Assembly: GCA_026710825.1 (NCBI GenBank)
Contig: JAPOQH010000044.1
Span: 1 to 59,453, forward strand
Origin: Chloroflexota bacterium
GTDB taxonomy: Bacteria > Chloroflexota > Dehalococcoidia > Lucifugimonadales > UBA3495
Reading direction: 5' to 3'
Length of the DNA stretch: 59,453 nucleotides
In this document: positions 42,148-50,586 of the stretch, in pieces
Layout of the letters: each line of letters starts with the position of its first letter
Numbering within the stretch: position 1 is the first letter of the stretch
Notes under the pieces: model-generated
Database searches by the model: none
What the model was told of the DNA's origin: nothing
What the model saw: the letters and a program-made list of their open reading frames with translations, nothing else
Position numbers and translations under genes: made by a program

Positions 42148-43290
42148 TTACAGGCCCAACGCGTCCGCTAACCGCCGCCGGTGGAATTTCGGGTCGCCCA
42201 GGAACTGATACAGCGTACGAGACGCTGTGGTGTGCAGCGTCAGTCCGTATTCTGTCGTGCTCCCGACACCGGCGTGCACCTCGTGAGCATGGTTGCACGC
42301 GTTGTAGTAAGCGGCGCTGCTCACCGTCTTGGCCAGGTGAATGCTGTCTGCAGCCTCGCGCTCAGAGTCGAGCTTCCAGAGCGCTTCATAGGTCGTCCAT
42401 CGCGCCGAGTCTAACTCGTTGACCAGGTTGATGATGTGGTCCTGGACTCGCTGGAACCTGCCGATGGGCGTCCCGAACTGTATCCGGGTGCGGCTGTAGT
42501 CAACCGACATCTCGTACACCTGCTGCGAACCGCCCACTTGGTATGCGCACAACAGGGGAATGGCGGCGGCCACTGCCTGTTCCAATGCCAGCCAACCCCC
42601 TGAAAACGGGCTTGCACCCGGCATCGCCCGGCCCGACAGAACACCGGATGGACCAATTTGTGCTCCATCCAATCGGACTTCGGCTAGGTTCCAGGCGAAC
42701 CCCTCCAACTTGCGTACCGAAACCCCCGGAGCATCGGCGGGAACCAGGGCCAGACCGACGTGTTGCCGGTTCTCCGTTCGTACTGCGCAGATCAGGTCAG
42801 TTGCTGCCGCCGCATCGTACACGTACACCTTGGTTCCTGAGATGCGATATCCGTCGCCATCCGTTGAGGCGATGGCTTGCACGTCGGATTCATCCCACTG
42901 ATAGTCTGCCTCCGTGATCGCCAATGCCACCGTCCGGCGACCCGACGCGATGTCGGGCAGCAGGGAGCGTTTCTGCTCCTCCGTGCCTGCTTCGAGAATC
43001 GCGAGTGCGCCCAGGGCCGCGCTGCTTATGTGCGGGCCGGGCACCGGGCCCCGGCCCAGTTCCTCGAACATCACACCGGCGTCCGTGAACGATCCGCCTT
43101 CGCCGCCGTACTCCGTGGGTATGATGATACCCAGCCATCCGGTGGCGGCCAGCTTGGACCACGGCTCCGACGGTGCGCTCTGGCCGGTCGCGGCCAGTTC
43201 CAGCAGGGTTTCCTTGGGGTATTCGGTATCCACGAAGCGGCGCACTGCCGACTTCAGCATTTCCTGTTCTTCGGTGAGGGACAGATCCAT
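42148..43290 (-). CDS. Acyl-CoA dehydrogenase 1
   Basis: 380 residues. This FAD enzyme oxidises acyl-CoA to 2-enoyl-CoA. The N-terminal helical domain starts MDLSLTEEQEMLKSAVRRFV. The middle part has WLGIIIPTEYGGEGGS and VALAITEADYQWDES, and the C-terminal helical domain is YSRTRIQFGTPIGRFQRVQDHIINLVNE. The FAD/CoA region is more diverged than in fatty-acid enzymes, as in the FadE paralogues of steroid or aromatic degraders that act as heteromers. It is 52 bases downstream of a second dehydrogenase on the same strand, so the two probably form a complex. Confidence 0.88.
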   Translation of the reverse strand: MDLSLTEEQEMLKSAVRRFVDTEYPKETLLELAATGQSAPSEPWSKLAATGWLGIIIPTEYGGEGGSFTDAGVMFEELGRGPVPGPHISSAALGALAILEAGTEEQKRSLLPDIASGRRTVALAITEADYQWDESDVQAIASTDGDGYRISGTKVYVYDAAAATDLICAVRTENRQHVGLALVPADAPGVSVRKLEGFAWNLAEVRLDGAQIGPSGVLSGRAMPGASPFSGGWLALEQAVAAAIPLLCAYQVGGSQQVYEMSVDYSRTRIQFGTPIGRFQRVQDHIINLVNELDSARWTTYEALWKLDSEREAADSIHLAKTVSSAAYYNACNHAHEVHAGVGSTTEYGLTLHTTASRTLYQFLGDPKFHRRRLADALGL

Positions 43291-43342
43291 CGAGTGTTAG
43301 CTCCTGCGCAATTGCCGCTGCGCGTTGGGGGGTTGGCGTTTC

Positions 43343-44575
43343 TCAGGCCAGGGCGCCCGCTCGTTCACGTTGCTGACGGCCGATGCCGATTCGGCGGGAC
43401 ATGATGACCTTTTGGATGTCGGTGGTGCCCCCCGGATGCAGCGCGATGATGGCTGCCCGCTGGTGCGCCTCGATATGGCCCTCGCCGGCGCCCCACTGCG
43501 AATCTTTAGTCAAAGCCGCCGGACCCAGGATGTCCAGGATGCCGGTGGCGATGCGCAGGCCGGACATTTTGCGGAAGTAAGACGCCTGCGGCCCTTCGTA
43601 AGTAACGTTGGCGCCACTGTGCCGCATCCAGTAGTTCCGCAGTTGGAAGAGCCGGCCGATCTCCGCGTCAATGTAGATGTCGATCAACCGTTCACGAACG
43701 TCGGGGTCCTTGCTCAGCGGCTCCCCCCGACGGTTGTTGGTCACGCAGTAGTCAAAGATGCGGTCCACAATCCAGTTGCGGCCAATCTTGCCGCCGGTGC
43801 CGTGCTCCAGTTCCAAGTGAGTGGTGGCGACCTTCCAGCCCTCGTTTTCGCCGCCAATCAGGTTGCGCGCGGGGACGCGGACATTGTCGAAATAGACAAT
43901 GTTCTTTACGCCCGATCCGGCGCCCGATTCCCCCGCCGACGACAGCAGATCCATCGGAAAGACGCTGATTCCAGGGAGGTCCGACGGCACCATGAACCAG
44001 CTCAGGTTGTGGTGGCGCTCGCCTTCGGGATCGGTGCACGTGATGGTCCACATGTAGTCGGAACCGTGAGCGCTCCCAACGTACACTTTCTGGCCGTTGA
44101 TCACGTAATCGTCGCCGTCTCGCCGTGCCGACGCCTTTGCATTGGCCAGGTCGGAGCCGGCTTCAGGTTCTGTGAGCAGTTGCCAGGTGCGGATCTCCCC
44201 TTTGAAAATCTTGGGCAGGAATTCCTGCTTCTGCTCTTCGGATCCCCAAACCAGAATGGAGTTGCCCCCCAGGCGTCCGCCGGAATCATAGTAGGGCGGG
44301 AGCGACAGGTTGTAGCCGTCAATCTCCTCTTCCAGCACCACGGAGTGATCCACGGTGAGTCCGCCGCCGCCATATCCCTCCGGAGCGGTGGGCCAAAGCC
44401 AACCCTTATCCCCCAACCGACGTCCCAGATCGCGCCGGAGTTGGTATTGCTCATACGTCAAATCCGAGGAGTCTGCCGGATGTTCAATGCCGGTCGGGAT
44501 GTTGTCGCGAAGCCATTCCTGCACCTCTGTGCGGAACGCTTCCTGCTCAGCGGTATAACGGGGTTCAAAGTCCAT
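43343..44575 (-). CDS. Acyl-CoA dehydrogenase 2
   Basis: 410 residues. ATG 44575 follows GGGAGG, and the frame is open further upstream. Typical blocks are WPTAPEGYGGGGLTVDHSVVLEEE, LLTEPEAGSDLANAKASA, YVINGQKVYVGSAHGSDYMWTI, FDNVRVPARNLIGGENEGW and the C-terminal LRIATGILDILGPAALTKD. It is preceded by a promoter at 44633-44660 and followed by the second dehydrogenase. Pairs like this suggest an alpha2beta2 dehydrogenase; the substrate is unknown. Confidence 0.88.
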   Translation of the reverse strand: MDFEPRYTAEQEAFRTEVQEWLRDNIPTGIEHPADSSDLTYEQYQLRRDLGRRLGDKGWLWPTAPEGYGGGGLTVDHSVVLEEEIDGYNLSLPPYYDSGGRLGGNSILVWGSEEQKQEFLPKIFKGEIRTWQLLTEPEAGSDLANAKASARRDGDDYVINGQKVYVGSAHGSDYMWTITCTDPEGERHHNLSWFMVPSDLPGISVFPMDLLSSAGESGAGSGVKNIVYFDNVRVPARNLIGGENEGWKVATTHLELEHGTGGKIGRNWIVDRIFDYCVTNNRRGEPLSKDPDVRERLIDIYIDAEIGRLFQLRNYWMRHSGANVTYEGPQASYFRKMSGLRIATGILDILGPAALTKDSQWGAGEGHIEAHQRAAIIALHPGGTTDIQKVIMSRRIGIGRQQRERAGALA

Positions 44576-44971
44576 GGTTCGCCTCCCGGCCGGCCCAGGC
44601 CGGCATGGTGCTTGCGTGAATGCAGGGCGCAATTATGCCCTATGGGAATAGGTGGGGCAACCGCGCTTGTATCGGATCTGGGGGTCGCGGTCGTCAGCCA
44701 CGCATCTTGTGTTAACATCCCGCCCCAAACCCGGCCGAGAGCGGTTTCGTCTCACTCTCGACAATTCAACCGCGGAGGTTCAGCCGCGGCTACCGATGAA
44801 ACCGATTCCCAAGTTGGGGATACCTCATTCCGTCGACACGTGGGGGCGTCTTACTGGAGCAGACATCGCTCGACGGGGGATCGATGTCCTGGCCGGCATA
44901 GTCAGGAGCAGTCATGTTGATTGCCCTTTCCACCACCATTTTTGGTGTGCCCCACCTGATCTCGGGTATTC
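44576..44971. other. 396-base region without a supported gene
   Basis: Holds the minus-strand promoter for acyl-CoA dehydrogenase 2 and a 7-bp GC hairpin next to its Shine-Dalgarno (44590-44605). The remainder (about 44665-44971) has an open plus-strand frame rich in Arg, Ser and Pro that does not look coded. Confidence 0.5.
44633..44660 (-). promoter_or_regulatory. Promoter for the acyl-CoA dehydrogenase pair
   Basis: Minus strand -35 TTGCCC (44655-44660), 16-base spacer, -10 CATAAT (44633-44638), about 58 bases upstream of the start codon. Confidence 0.5.
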
Positions 44972-45433
44972 GTGATTACCGACCTCTATCAGGCCGGAAA
45001 TCCCCAGGGTGAGCACTACATCGGTTGCTATCTGCGTGGGGCAGACTTCAGCGATGACGGCGTACCAACCATCCACCAGTCGCCGTCTCTAAAGATGGTC
45101 GTGCAACTGTTGGACGACGGGCGGGAATTCCTTCACCTGGGGCCATTGGTGGACCCGGGAGATGGGGATTCGGGGATGGGATTCGGTCTGCTTGATCAAG
45201 AACATGCGGAACGATTCGTGGTGATTCCTCGACCGGTCCCCAACGTCCCGGCAGTTTCCGACGGGCCCATCACTTTTGTGCTCCAACGTTTCAACGATCT
45301 TTGGTACCTGGCGCACCTTCCAAACGACGGTGAGTCATCCAGCAGCGCTCGGTTGCGGGTATTTGCGACCATTCCGGTCAACTCAAACCCGAACCAATTT
45401 GCGCAGGTGGAGATCGATAACTTCCCGGCATAA
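44972..45433 (+). CDS. Uncharacterised protein
   Basis: 153 residues from GTG 44972, the only possible start because an in-frame stop lies four codons upstream. It is acidic, with alternating hydrophobic strands (LKMVVQLLDDGREFLHLGPLV, AERFVVIPRPVPNV, GPITFVLQRFNDLWYLAHLP). This suggests a small beta-rich soluble domain. There is no signal peptide or membrane segment. No family is recognised. It is convergent with the amidohydrolase gene, 42 bases away. Confidence 0.55.
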   Translation: MITDLYQAGNPQGEHYIGCYLRGADFSDDGVPTIHQSPSLKMVVQLLDDGREFLHLGPLVDPGDGDSGMGFGLLDQEHAERFVVIPRPVPNVPAVSDGPITFVLQRFNDLWYLAHLPNDGESSSSARLRVFATIPVNSNPNQFAQVEIDNFPA

Positions 45434-45475
45434 TGTCGTGGAGTTTGGCGCTGAGCCATGAACCGGGAACCGAGG

Positions 45476-47038
45476 TCACTGGCTCCGCAGCGCCCGGCCC
45501 GGGCGCGCCCCGGTATGCTCCCCGTTGTCGATCACCAGCGACCCGTTGACGGCAACGTAATCAATGCCAACCGGGAATTGGGTCGGATCCTCAAAGGTGG
45601 CCAGGGTGTCCACCGTTTGAGGGTCGAACAACACCAGGTCGGCTTTCGCCCCGTCGCGGATAACCCCGCGGTCCGTCAACCCCAGTCGTCGCGCCGGTGC
45701 TCCGGTCATCTTGCGCACTGCCTGCTCCAGCGAGAAAAGCCCCTCGCCGCGCACGAACTGCGACAGGACATAGGGGTACGTTCCATAGGTCCGTGGGTTG
45801 GGTCGTCCTCCGGTCAATATCGCGTCGGTACCAATCATCTGGGCTGGATGGGAGGCGATTTCGCGTATGTTTTCGAGGTTGCCGGTGCGCGCTACGAACG
45901 CCACCTGCAGGTCCTCCTCCATCAGCAGATCGCAGACCGCGTCCACCATGCGCCCGCCCCGGTTTTGGGCCAGTTCCTCCAGCGATCTTCCTTCCCATTC
46001 CTTGTTTTTGTCGGACGCGATGTGAGCAAAGATGTAGTTGTCCAGAGTCTGGCCGCCCCACTGCGGTTCCACTGCCCTCACCATCAATTCGCGCACCTGC
46101 TGATCAGCGATTCGGTTCAGCAATGCCTGCGGCCCTCCGGCATGTACCCAGTATGGAAGCAGTGAGTGCAGGATTGTGCTCGCGGCCGGATAGGGATACT
46201 GATCGAAGGTGACGTCCTGGCCGCGATTGCGAGCATCGTCCACCAGGCCCGTCATCTGCGCCCCTAAACCGGCCACCGGGCTATGGTAGTGCGAGATGTG
46301 TACCGGCGCTCCCGACCGGCGACCAATCTCCACCGCCTCGCGGAACGGGTCCAGCAGGCGGTCCCCCAGCGTGTAGCGGGCGTGTGTGCAATAGAATCCG
46401 CCCTCCTCGGCGGCGGCAGACGCAATCGAGGCCAGTTCGTCAGTGTCGCTGTAGGCGCCGGGCGCGTACGTCAACCCGGTGGTGAATCCGAAAGCGCCGT
46501 CCCGCATCCCCTGGCGGGTAAGATCCTGCATCTGCGTCAACTCAGAGTCGGTCGGCAGGCGCGATGACCAACCCATCACGGCCACCCTGATCGCCGAGTG
46601 GGGTACGAAATGAAACACGTTGCACGCCGAGTTGCCATCAAACAACGCCAGGAAGTCGGCCACGCTGCTCCACCGCACCCCATCCGGCGGCGTGCCATTC
46701 ACGGCAGCCAGGTAAACCAGTAGTTGCTCCAACGCCCGTGGGGTGGTGGGAGCATATGACAGGCCGTCCATGCCCAGACCTTCCGTGGTGACGCCCTGGC
46801 GAATCTTTGCATCGTGTTCCGGCTCGGTAAGTAGCTTCAGGTCTGAATGGGAGTGCATGTCGATGAAGCCGGGGCAGATTACATAACGGCTGGCATCTAC
46901 CACACGCCCGGCATCAATCGCCGAGGCGTCTCCGGCTATGACTTGCACCGCATCGCCTGTGACCGCCACGCTTCCCCGGTACGCCGGAGCGCCGGTCCCG
47001 TCGATTATGGATCCGTTTGTAAACAACAGGTCGACCAT
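45476..47038 (-). CDS. N-acyl-D-amino-acid deacylase-family amidohydrolase
   Basis: 520 residues. The family hydrolyses N-acyl-D-amino acids or related amides with a metal centre. Visible are the N-terminal LLFTNGSIIDGTGAPAYRGSV, the metal-binding GFIDMHSHSDL, RQGVTTEGLGMDGLSYAP, the later His residues in THARYT and HISHYHSP, and the C-terminal GVIRDGAKADLVLFDP strand. ATG 47038 is 7 bases after GGAG and is preferred to the TTG two codons upstream. Paralogue expansions of this family are common in marine oligotrophs. The true substrate is unknown. Confidence 0.88.
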   Translation of the reverse strand: MVDLLFTNGSIIDGTGAPAYRGSVAVTGDAVQVIAGDASAIDAGRVVDASRYVICPGFIDMHSHSDLKLLTEPEHDAKIRQGVTTEGLGMDGLSYAPTTPRALEQLLVYLAAVNGTPPDGVRWSSVADFLALFDGNSACNVFHFVPHSAIRVAVMGWSSRLPTDSELTQMQDLTRQGMRDGAFGFTTGLTYAPGAYSDTDELASIASAAAEEGGFYCTHARYTLGDRLLDPFREAVEIGRRSGAPVHISHYHSPVAGLGAQMTGLVDDARNRGQDVTFDQYPYPAASTILHSLLPYWVHAGGPQALLNRIADQQVRELMVRAVEPQWGGQTLDNYIFAHIASDKNKEWEGRSLEELAQNRGGRMVDAVCDLLMEEDLQVAFVARTGNLENIREIASHPAQMIGTDAILTGGRPNPRTYGTYPYVLSQFVRGEGLFSLEQAVRKMTGAPARRLGLTDRGVIRDGAKADLVLFDPQTVDTLATFEDPTQFPVGIDYVAVNGSLVIDNGEHTGARPGRALRSQ

Positions 47039-47073
47039 TTCCAAGCTCCAGAAAGTTCCTCATTGACCGCGCC

Positions 47074-47139
47074 ATAATACACTGGCGTCGTGCGATACTC
47101 GATTAACGACACCCGCCGCCGAACAATTTCAGATATAAT
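47074..47139. promoter_or_regulatory. Divergent promoter region (amidohydrolase / DUF59 gene)
   Basis: Plus strand: perfect -10 TATAAT at 47134-47139, 34 bases before the DUF59 ATG, with no clear -35. Minus strand: TATTAT at 47074-47079, 36 bases before the amidohydrolase ATG. Confidence 0.45.
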
Positions 47140-47172
47140 TGCCCATCATACCCCCAGCGAAGGAGGCCCTAA

Positions 47173-47481
47173 ATGCCCGCAATGGTCGATCGTGATGAAG
47201 TTTACGAAGCCCTCAGGACGGTATATGACCCGGAAATTCCGGTAAATGTGGTGGATCTGGGCCTGATTTACGATGTGCAGGTGAGCGACGCCAACGACGT
47301 TTTCGTCCAGATGACCCTCACTTTCCCTGGATGTGGTATGGGACCCCATATCGCTCAACAGGCCGAATGGGCCATCCAGGATGTTGAGGGAGTCGAAGAG
47401 GTCAATATCGAACTGACCTTTGACCCGCCCTGGTCCCCCGATCTGATCAGCGAGGAAGCCCGCAACATGCTGGGCATCTGA
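47173..47481 (+). CDS. DUF59/MIP18-family Fe-S assembly protein (SufT/PaaD-like)
   Basis: 102 residues. It has the whole-family pattern DPEIPVNVVDLGLIYDV, the reactive Cys in TFPGCGMGPHIAQQ and VNIELTFDPPWSPDLISEEA. These small proteins act in Fe-S cluster maturation or delivery. AGGAGG precedes the ATG by 6 bases. The Mrp-like ATPase follows 45 bases later. In many genomes a DUF59 domain is fused to the Mrp N-terminus; here it is separate but adjacent. Confidence 0.9.
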   Translation: MPAMVDRDEVYEALRTVYDPEIPVNVVDLGLIYDVQVSDANDVFVQMTLTFPGCGMGPHIAQQAEWAIQDVEGVEEVNIELTFDPPWSPDLISEEARNMLGI

Positions 47482-47526
47482 TCACTCTTTCCCCAACCAG
47501 GCCCGGATCCGGAGGCCCAGCGCACG

Positions 47527-48348
47527 ATGGCAACGCCACAGCAACCCAACGCCCAACAGAACGCCCGCTTGCAGCAAATTCGCCGTCAGTGGGAGCAGAA
47601 GCGGCAGATCACCGACCGCTTGGCCTCGGTTCGAACCAAGATCGGAGTGTACAGCGGCAAGGGCGGCGTCGGAAAAACCACCGTCGCGTGTAATCTGGCC
47701 ACCACGCTGGCGGCCCAGGGCGAACGCGTCGGCCTGCTGGACGTCGACATCGATTGTCCCAACGTGACGAGAGTCATGGGTATCGAGGACAAACCAGATT
47801 ATCAAGACGGACAGATCACTCCTGCCCAGGGGCACGGTGTCAAAGTGGTCTCGATGGCGTTCTTCCAGGAAAACGAGGACGAAGCCATCATCTGGCGCGG
47901 ACCCATGATCCACAACGCCATCAACCAGTTCCTCCAGGCAACAGATTGGGGAGAACTGGATTACCTCATCGTGGACCTGCCCCCCGGGACCTCAGATTCA
48001 CCATTGACGGTGATGCAAACGTTGCCGATGGACGGGTTCGTCGTCGTGAGTACCCCGCAGGACCTCGCCATCATCGACGCCAGGCGCTGCATCAACATGA
48101 TCCGCAAGCTCAACCTGAACGTCGTGGGCGTGGTGGAGAACTATTGCGGCGAGATATTTGGCCAGGGCGCCGGCCGGCAACTCGCCGACGACATCGACGC
48201 GGCGTTCCTCGGTAGCATGACGCTGCGCCCCTCCTACCGGGATACCAGCAAACCGACGGTCCTGGTGGACACCACGGTAGGCGAGGAATATGCCGCGGTG
48301 GCCGATCAACTCCGAGGTAGCCTCAAAGCACACGGGCTGGAAGCTTAG
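47527..48348 (+). CDS. Mrp/ApbC-like P-loop ATPase without the usual CxxC
   Basis: 273 residues. Mrp/Nbp35 ATPases carry and transfer 4Fe-4S clusters. The deviant Walker A GKGGVGKTT (44-52), DVDIDCPN, FLIVDLPPGTSDSPLT-like LIVDLPPGTSDSPLT and SVVSTPQDLAI-like VVVSTPQDLAI segments are all present. However, the cluster-binding CPxC normally found after VENMS is missing: the chain reads VVENYCGEIFGQGAG, with one Cys. The N-terminus (about 35 residues) is Gln-rich. It may use a different cluster ligand or partner. A strong terminator follows. Confidence 0.85.
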   Translation: MATPQQPNAQQNARLQQIRRQWEQKRQITDRLASVRTKIGVYSGKGGVGKTTVACNLATTLAAQGERVGLLDVDIDCPNVTRVMGIEDKPDYQDGQITPAQGHGVKVVSMAFFQENEDEAIIWRGPMIHNAINQFLQATDWGELDYLIVDLPPGTSDSPLTVMQTLPMDGFVVVSTPQDLAIIDARRCINMIRKLNLNVVGVVENYCGEIFGQGAGRQLADDIDAAFLGSMTLRPSYRDTSKPTVLVDTTVGEEYAAVADQLRGSLKAHGLEA

Positions 48349-48363
48349 TCCGGTATAACAAGA

Positions 48364-48401
48364 ACGAGGTCCGCTCTCTCGGGAGCGGACCTCGTTTTTT
48401 T
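48364..48401 (+). terminator. Strong intrinsic terminator after the Mrp-like gene
   Basis: ACGAGGTCCGCTC and GAGCGGACCTCGT form a perfect 13-bp stem with a 6-base loop, followed by seven T residues. It is the strongest terminator in the window. Confidence 0.92.
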
Positions 48402-48449
48402 GTGTGCCCGTGCATCCGGTATTGCAGTAAGCTGTCCACCGGACAGCAT

Positions 48450-50312
48450 CTAAAGCGCTTCCCGATCCACACCCTCGAGTAGAGCAGGTGGTTCGGCGCT
48501 CGGTGCAAGCGCCAAATCCTCGTCGATCCTGGAATCTCCGGCCCACTGCATGCGCAACAACGCTGAGACCTCCTGCTGAATCGCGGAGTGGGCGAATGGG
48601 TTGAGTTCCCCCATCTGCCTGAACTTCTTGTAACGCCCTTTGACCAACTTGCCGGTCGAGATGCGGCTGGTCTCCGCCAGGTGTTTGTAGATGGAATATT
48701 CGAGGTCGGTGGCGGCCTGGCGCGGGTCGTTGTGCGACCCCCCGGGAGGCTCCGGCACAATCTGGTCGATGATTCCCAATTCCTGGCAGTCCCGGGCGGT
48801 CATCATCAAGACCTCGGCGGCCTCTCGGGTCAGATACCGTTCCCGCGAAGGACCACCCACGGTGTGGTGCAGGGAGATGGGTGAATACACGGCGTATTGT
48901 TGCATCAGGATCCGGTCGGACAAGCTCATCGCCAGCGCCGCTTCGTTGCCTGCCTCGCCTATGATCACCGACACCACCGGCGTCGGTGCGTTCAGCATCA
49001 GCGAGAGATTGCTCGCTATCGCATTGCCGACGCCTTGCTCCTCGGATTCCAGCCGCGGGTCTGCCCCTTGCGAATCTATGAACGTCACCAACGGCAAGCT
49101 GAACCGCGACGCCAGGCGCATCAGTCGTTGAGCTTTCCTCAAGCCTTCGGGCCTGACGTGGTATCGGCTGCCTTCCGCGTCGCCGGCGTGGGTGCGTTGT
49201 TGTCCGATCCCGACGACGGGATGGCCGCGCAACAAGCCAAGACCTCCGACTACTGAGCGATCATCACCACTCACCCGGTCGCCGCATATTTCGAAGAATC
49301 CCTCCAGGATGTGCCGCATGTAATACAGGGCATCAGGACGTTCATCGTGAGTGGCGGCCGCCAGCGATTCCCAAGTCTCGGTGTCGTCAACCCACGGCGC
49401 CTGGAGTCTTGAAACCGCTCTCCGGCCCAGTTTTATGCCTTCCGGCTCGCTCAGCAAATCCAGTAATTGGCGCAAACGGTCCCGCAGGCTCTCCCGGTCA
49501 ACGACGTTATCCAGCAACCCTCGGCGCAGGTGATACTCCGCCGTGTGCACGTCGGGTGGGAGTTGGCGTCCGGTCGCCTCCATCATGGTCCGTATGGGAG
49601 ACAGTCCAACGACTGAACCCGGCTCTGCGACTATGATGTCCGCCAGATTCGCGAAGCTCGCGTAGGCCTGTCCCGTTGAAGGGTTCGCCAGCACTGCGAT
49701 GAAAGGAACCGCAGACTCTTGCAGACGATTTGCCGCAGTCACCGTTTTCGCCATCTGCATGAGGGACAGTACGCCTTCCTGAGTTCGCGCCCCGCCTCCT
49801 GACACTATCGCGACCATCGGCAGGCTGCGTCTTGCGGCAAGTTCGAACGCCAACGCAACCTTTTCCCCGACTACACTGCTCATGCTGCCACCCATGAATC
49901 CATAGTCGAGCACAACCAAGACCACGTTTCTGCCGCCGATCCGGCATGTTCCCGTTACCGCTGCTTCGGTCAATCCAGTGCGGTCCTGGTTCTCCGTCAA
50001 CTCCACGTCATAATCGCTGAGAGCGGTATCGGGCCGGTTTGAGAACCCCAGCGGGGACAGCGAGCGAACGTACCGGTTCTGTTCCCGGAAACTCCGTCGG
50101 TCGACGATCATCTCGATCCGTTGGCGGGCCGACAGGGTGTAATGGAACCGGCAAAATGGACAGACGCGGAAATCCAGGTAGGATCTAGAATCGCTGATCG
50201 GCTCGTGGCAGAACAGGCAATGGTCGTGCACTGCCGAAAGGTATATCTCTTCCAGCTCGTCGCTGTCACCGAAGAGGTGCACCAGGAAATTGGTCAGGTT
50301 GCGAACCGGCAA
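48450..50312 (-). CDS. accDA: Acetyl-CoA carboxylase carboxyltransferase, AccD-AccA fusion
   Basis: 620 residues. It transfers the carboxyl group from biotin to acetyl-CoA to make malonyl-CoA. Residues 1-310 are the beta (AccD) part, with a zinc ribbon Cys32, 35, 51, 54 and GGGARTQEGVLSLMQMAKT. Residues ~325-590 are the alpha (AccA) part, with FEICGDR, FIDSQGADP and VIIGEAGNEAALAMSLSDRILM, the enol/oxyanion region. In most bacteria these are two proteins. The start is TTG 50312 with GGAGG 5 bases upstream. The final ~25 residues are a variable tail. accB and accC lie elsewhere. Confidence 0.93.
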   Translation of the reverse strand: MPVRNLTNFLVHLFGDSDELEEIYLSAVHDHCLFCHEPISDSRSYLDFRVCPFCRFHYTLSARQRIEMIVDRRSFREQNRYVRSLSPLGFSNRPDTALSDYDVELTENQDRTGLTEAAVTGTCRIGGRNVVLVVLDYGFMGGSMSSVVGEKVALAFELAARRSLPMVAIVSGGGARTQEGVLSLMQMAKTVTAANRLQESAVPFIAVLANPSTGQAYASFANLADIIVAEPGSVVGLSPIRTMMEATGRQLPPDVHTAEYHLRRGLLDNVVDRESLRDRLRQLLDLLSEPEGIKLGRRAVSRLQAPWVDDTETWESLAAATHDERPDALYYMRHILEGFFEICGDRVSGDDRSVVGGLGLLRGHPVVGIGQQRTHAGDAEGSRYHVRPEGLRKAQRLMRLASRFSLPLVTFIDSQGADPRLESEEQGVGNAIASNLSLMLNAPTPVVSVIIGEAGNEAALAMSLSDRILMQQYAVYSPISLHHTVGGPSRERYLTREAAEVLMMTARDCQELGIIDQIVPEPPGGSHNDPRQAATDLEYSIYKHLAETSRISTGKLVKGRYKKFRQMGELNPFAHSAIQQEVSALLRMQWAGDSRIDEDLALAPSAEPPALLEGVDREAL

Positions 50313-50586
50313 GTTGGCCTCCGTGAATATCCGACAGTATTACGGCCAAACAGCGAAAGCCGCAAACGCAGTCGCGGCAATTAACGCATTGATGTCACAA
50401 TTTTATTCTACACAAAGAGTCGAGCGTAAGAATCGAATTCAGAACCAAGAATCCGCACATTTTCCCTTGGCCGAGTGCAACTCTTTGGCGCCAGTGATCT
50501 GGCCATGCAACGCCGCCACGCCCATGATCCGCCGGTAGCGCAACGCGCGATCTCGCTCCAGCCCGCGGACAGGCGTCTCGCTCACG
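50313..50586. other. 274-base spacer between tilS and accDA
   Basis: It contains the accDA upstream region, including an AT-rich patch near 50395-50415 with a minus-strand TAGAAT box. I see no gene or hairpin worth naming. Confidence 0.4.

Noticed and set aside
44652..44975. A plus-strand frame whose stop overlaps the GTG of the small unknown gene
   Set aside because: The overlap resembles coupling, but the Arg/Ser/Pro-rich translation and lack of any domain or Shine-Dalgarno suggest chance.
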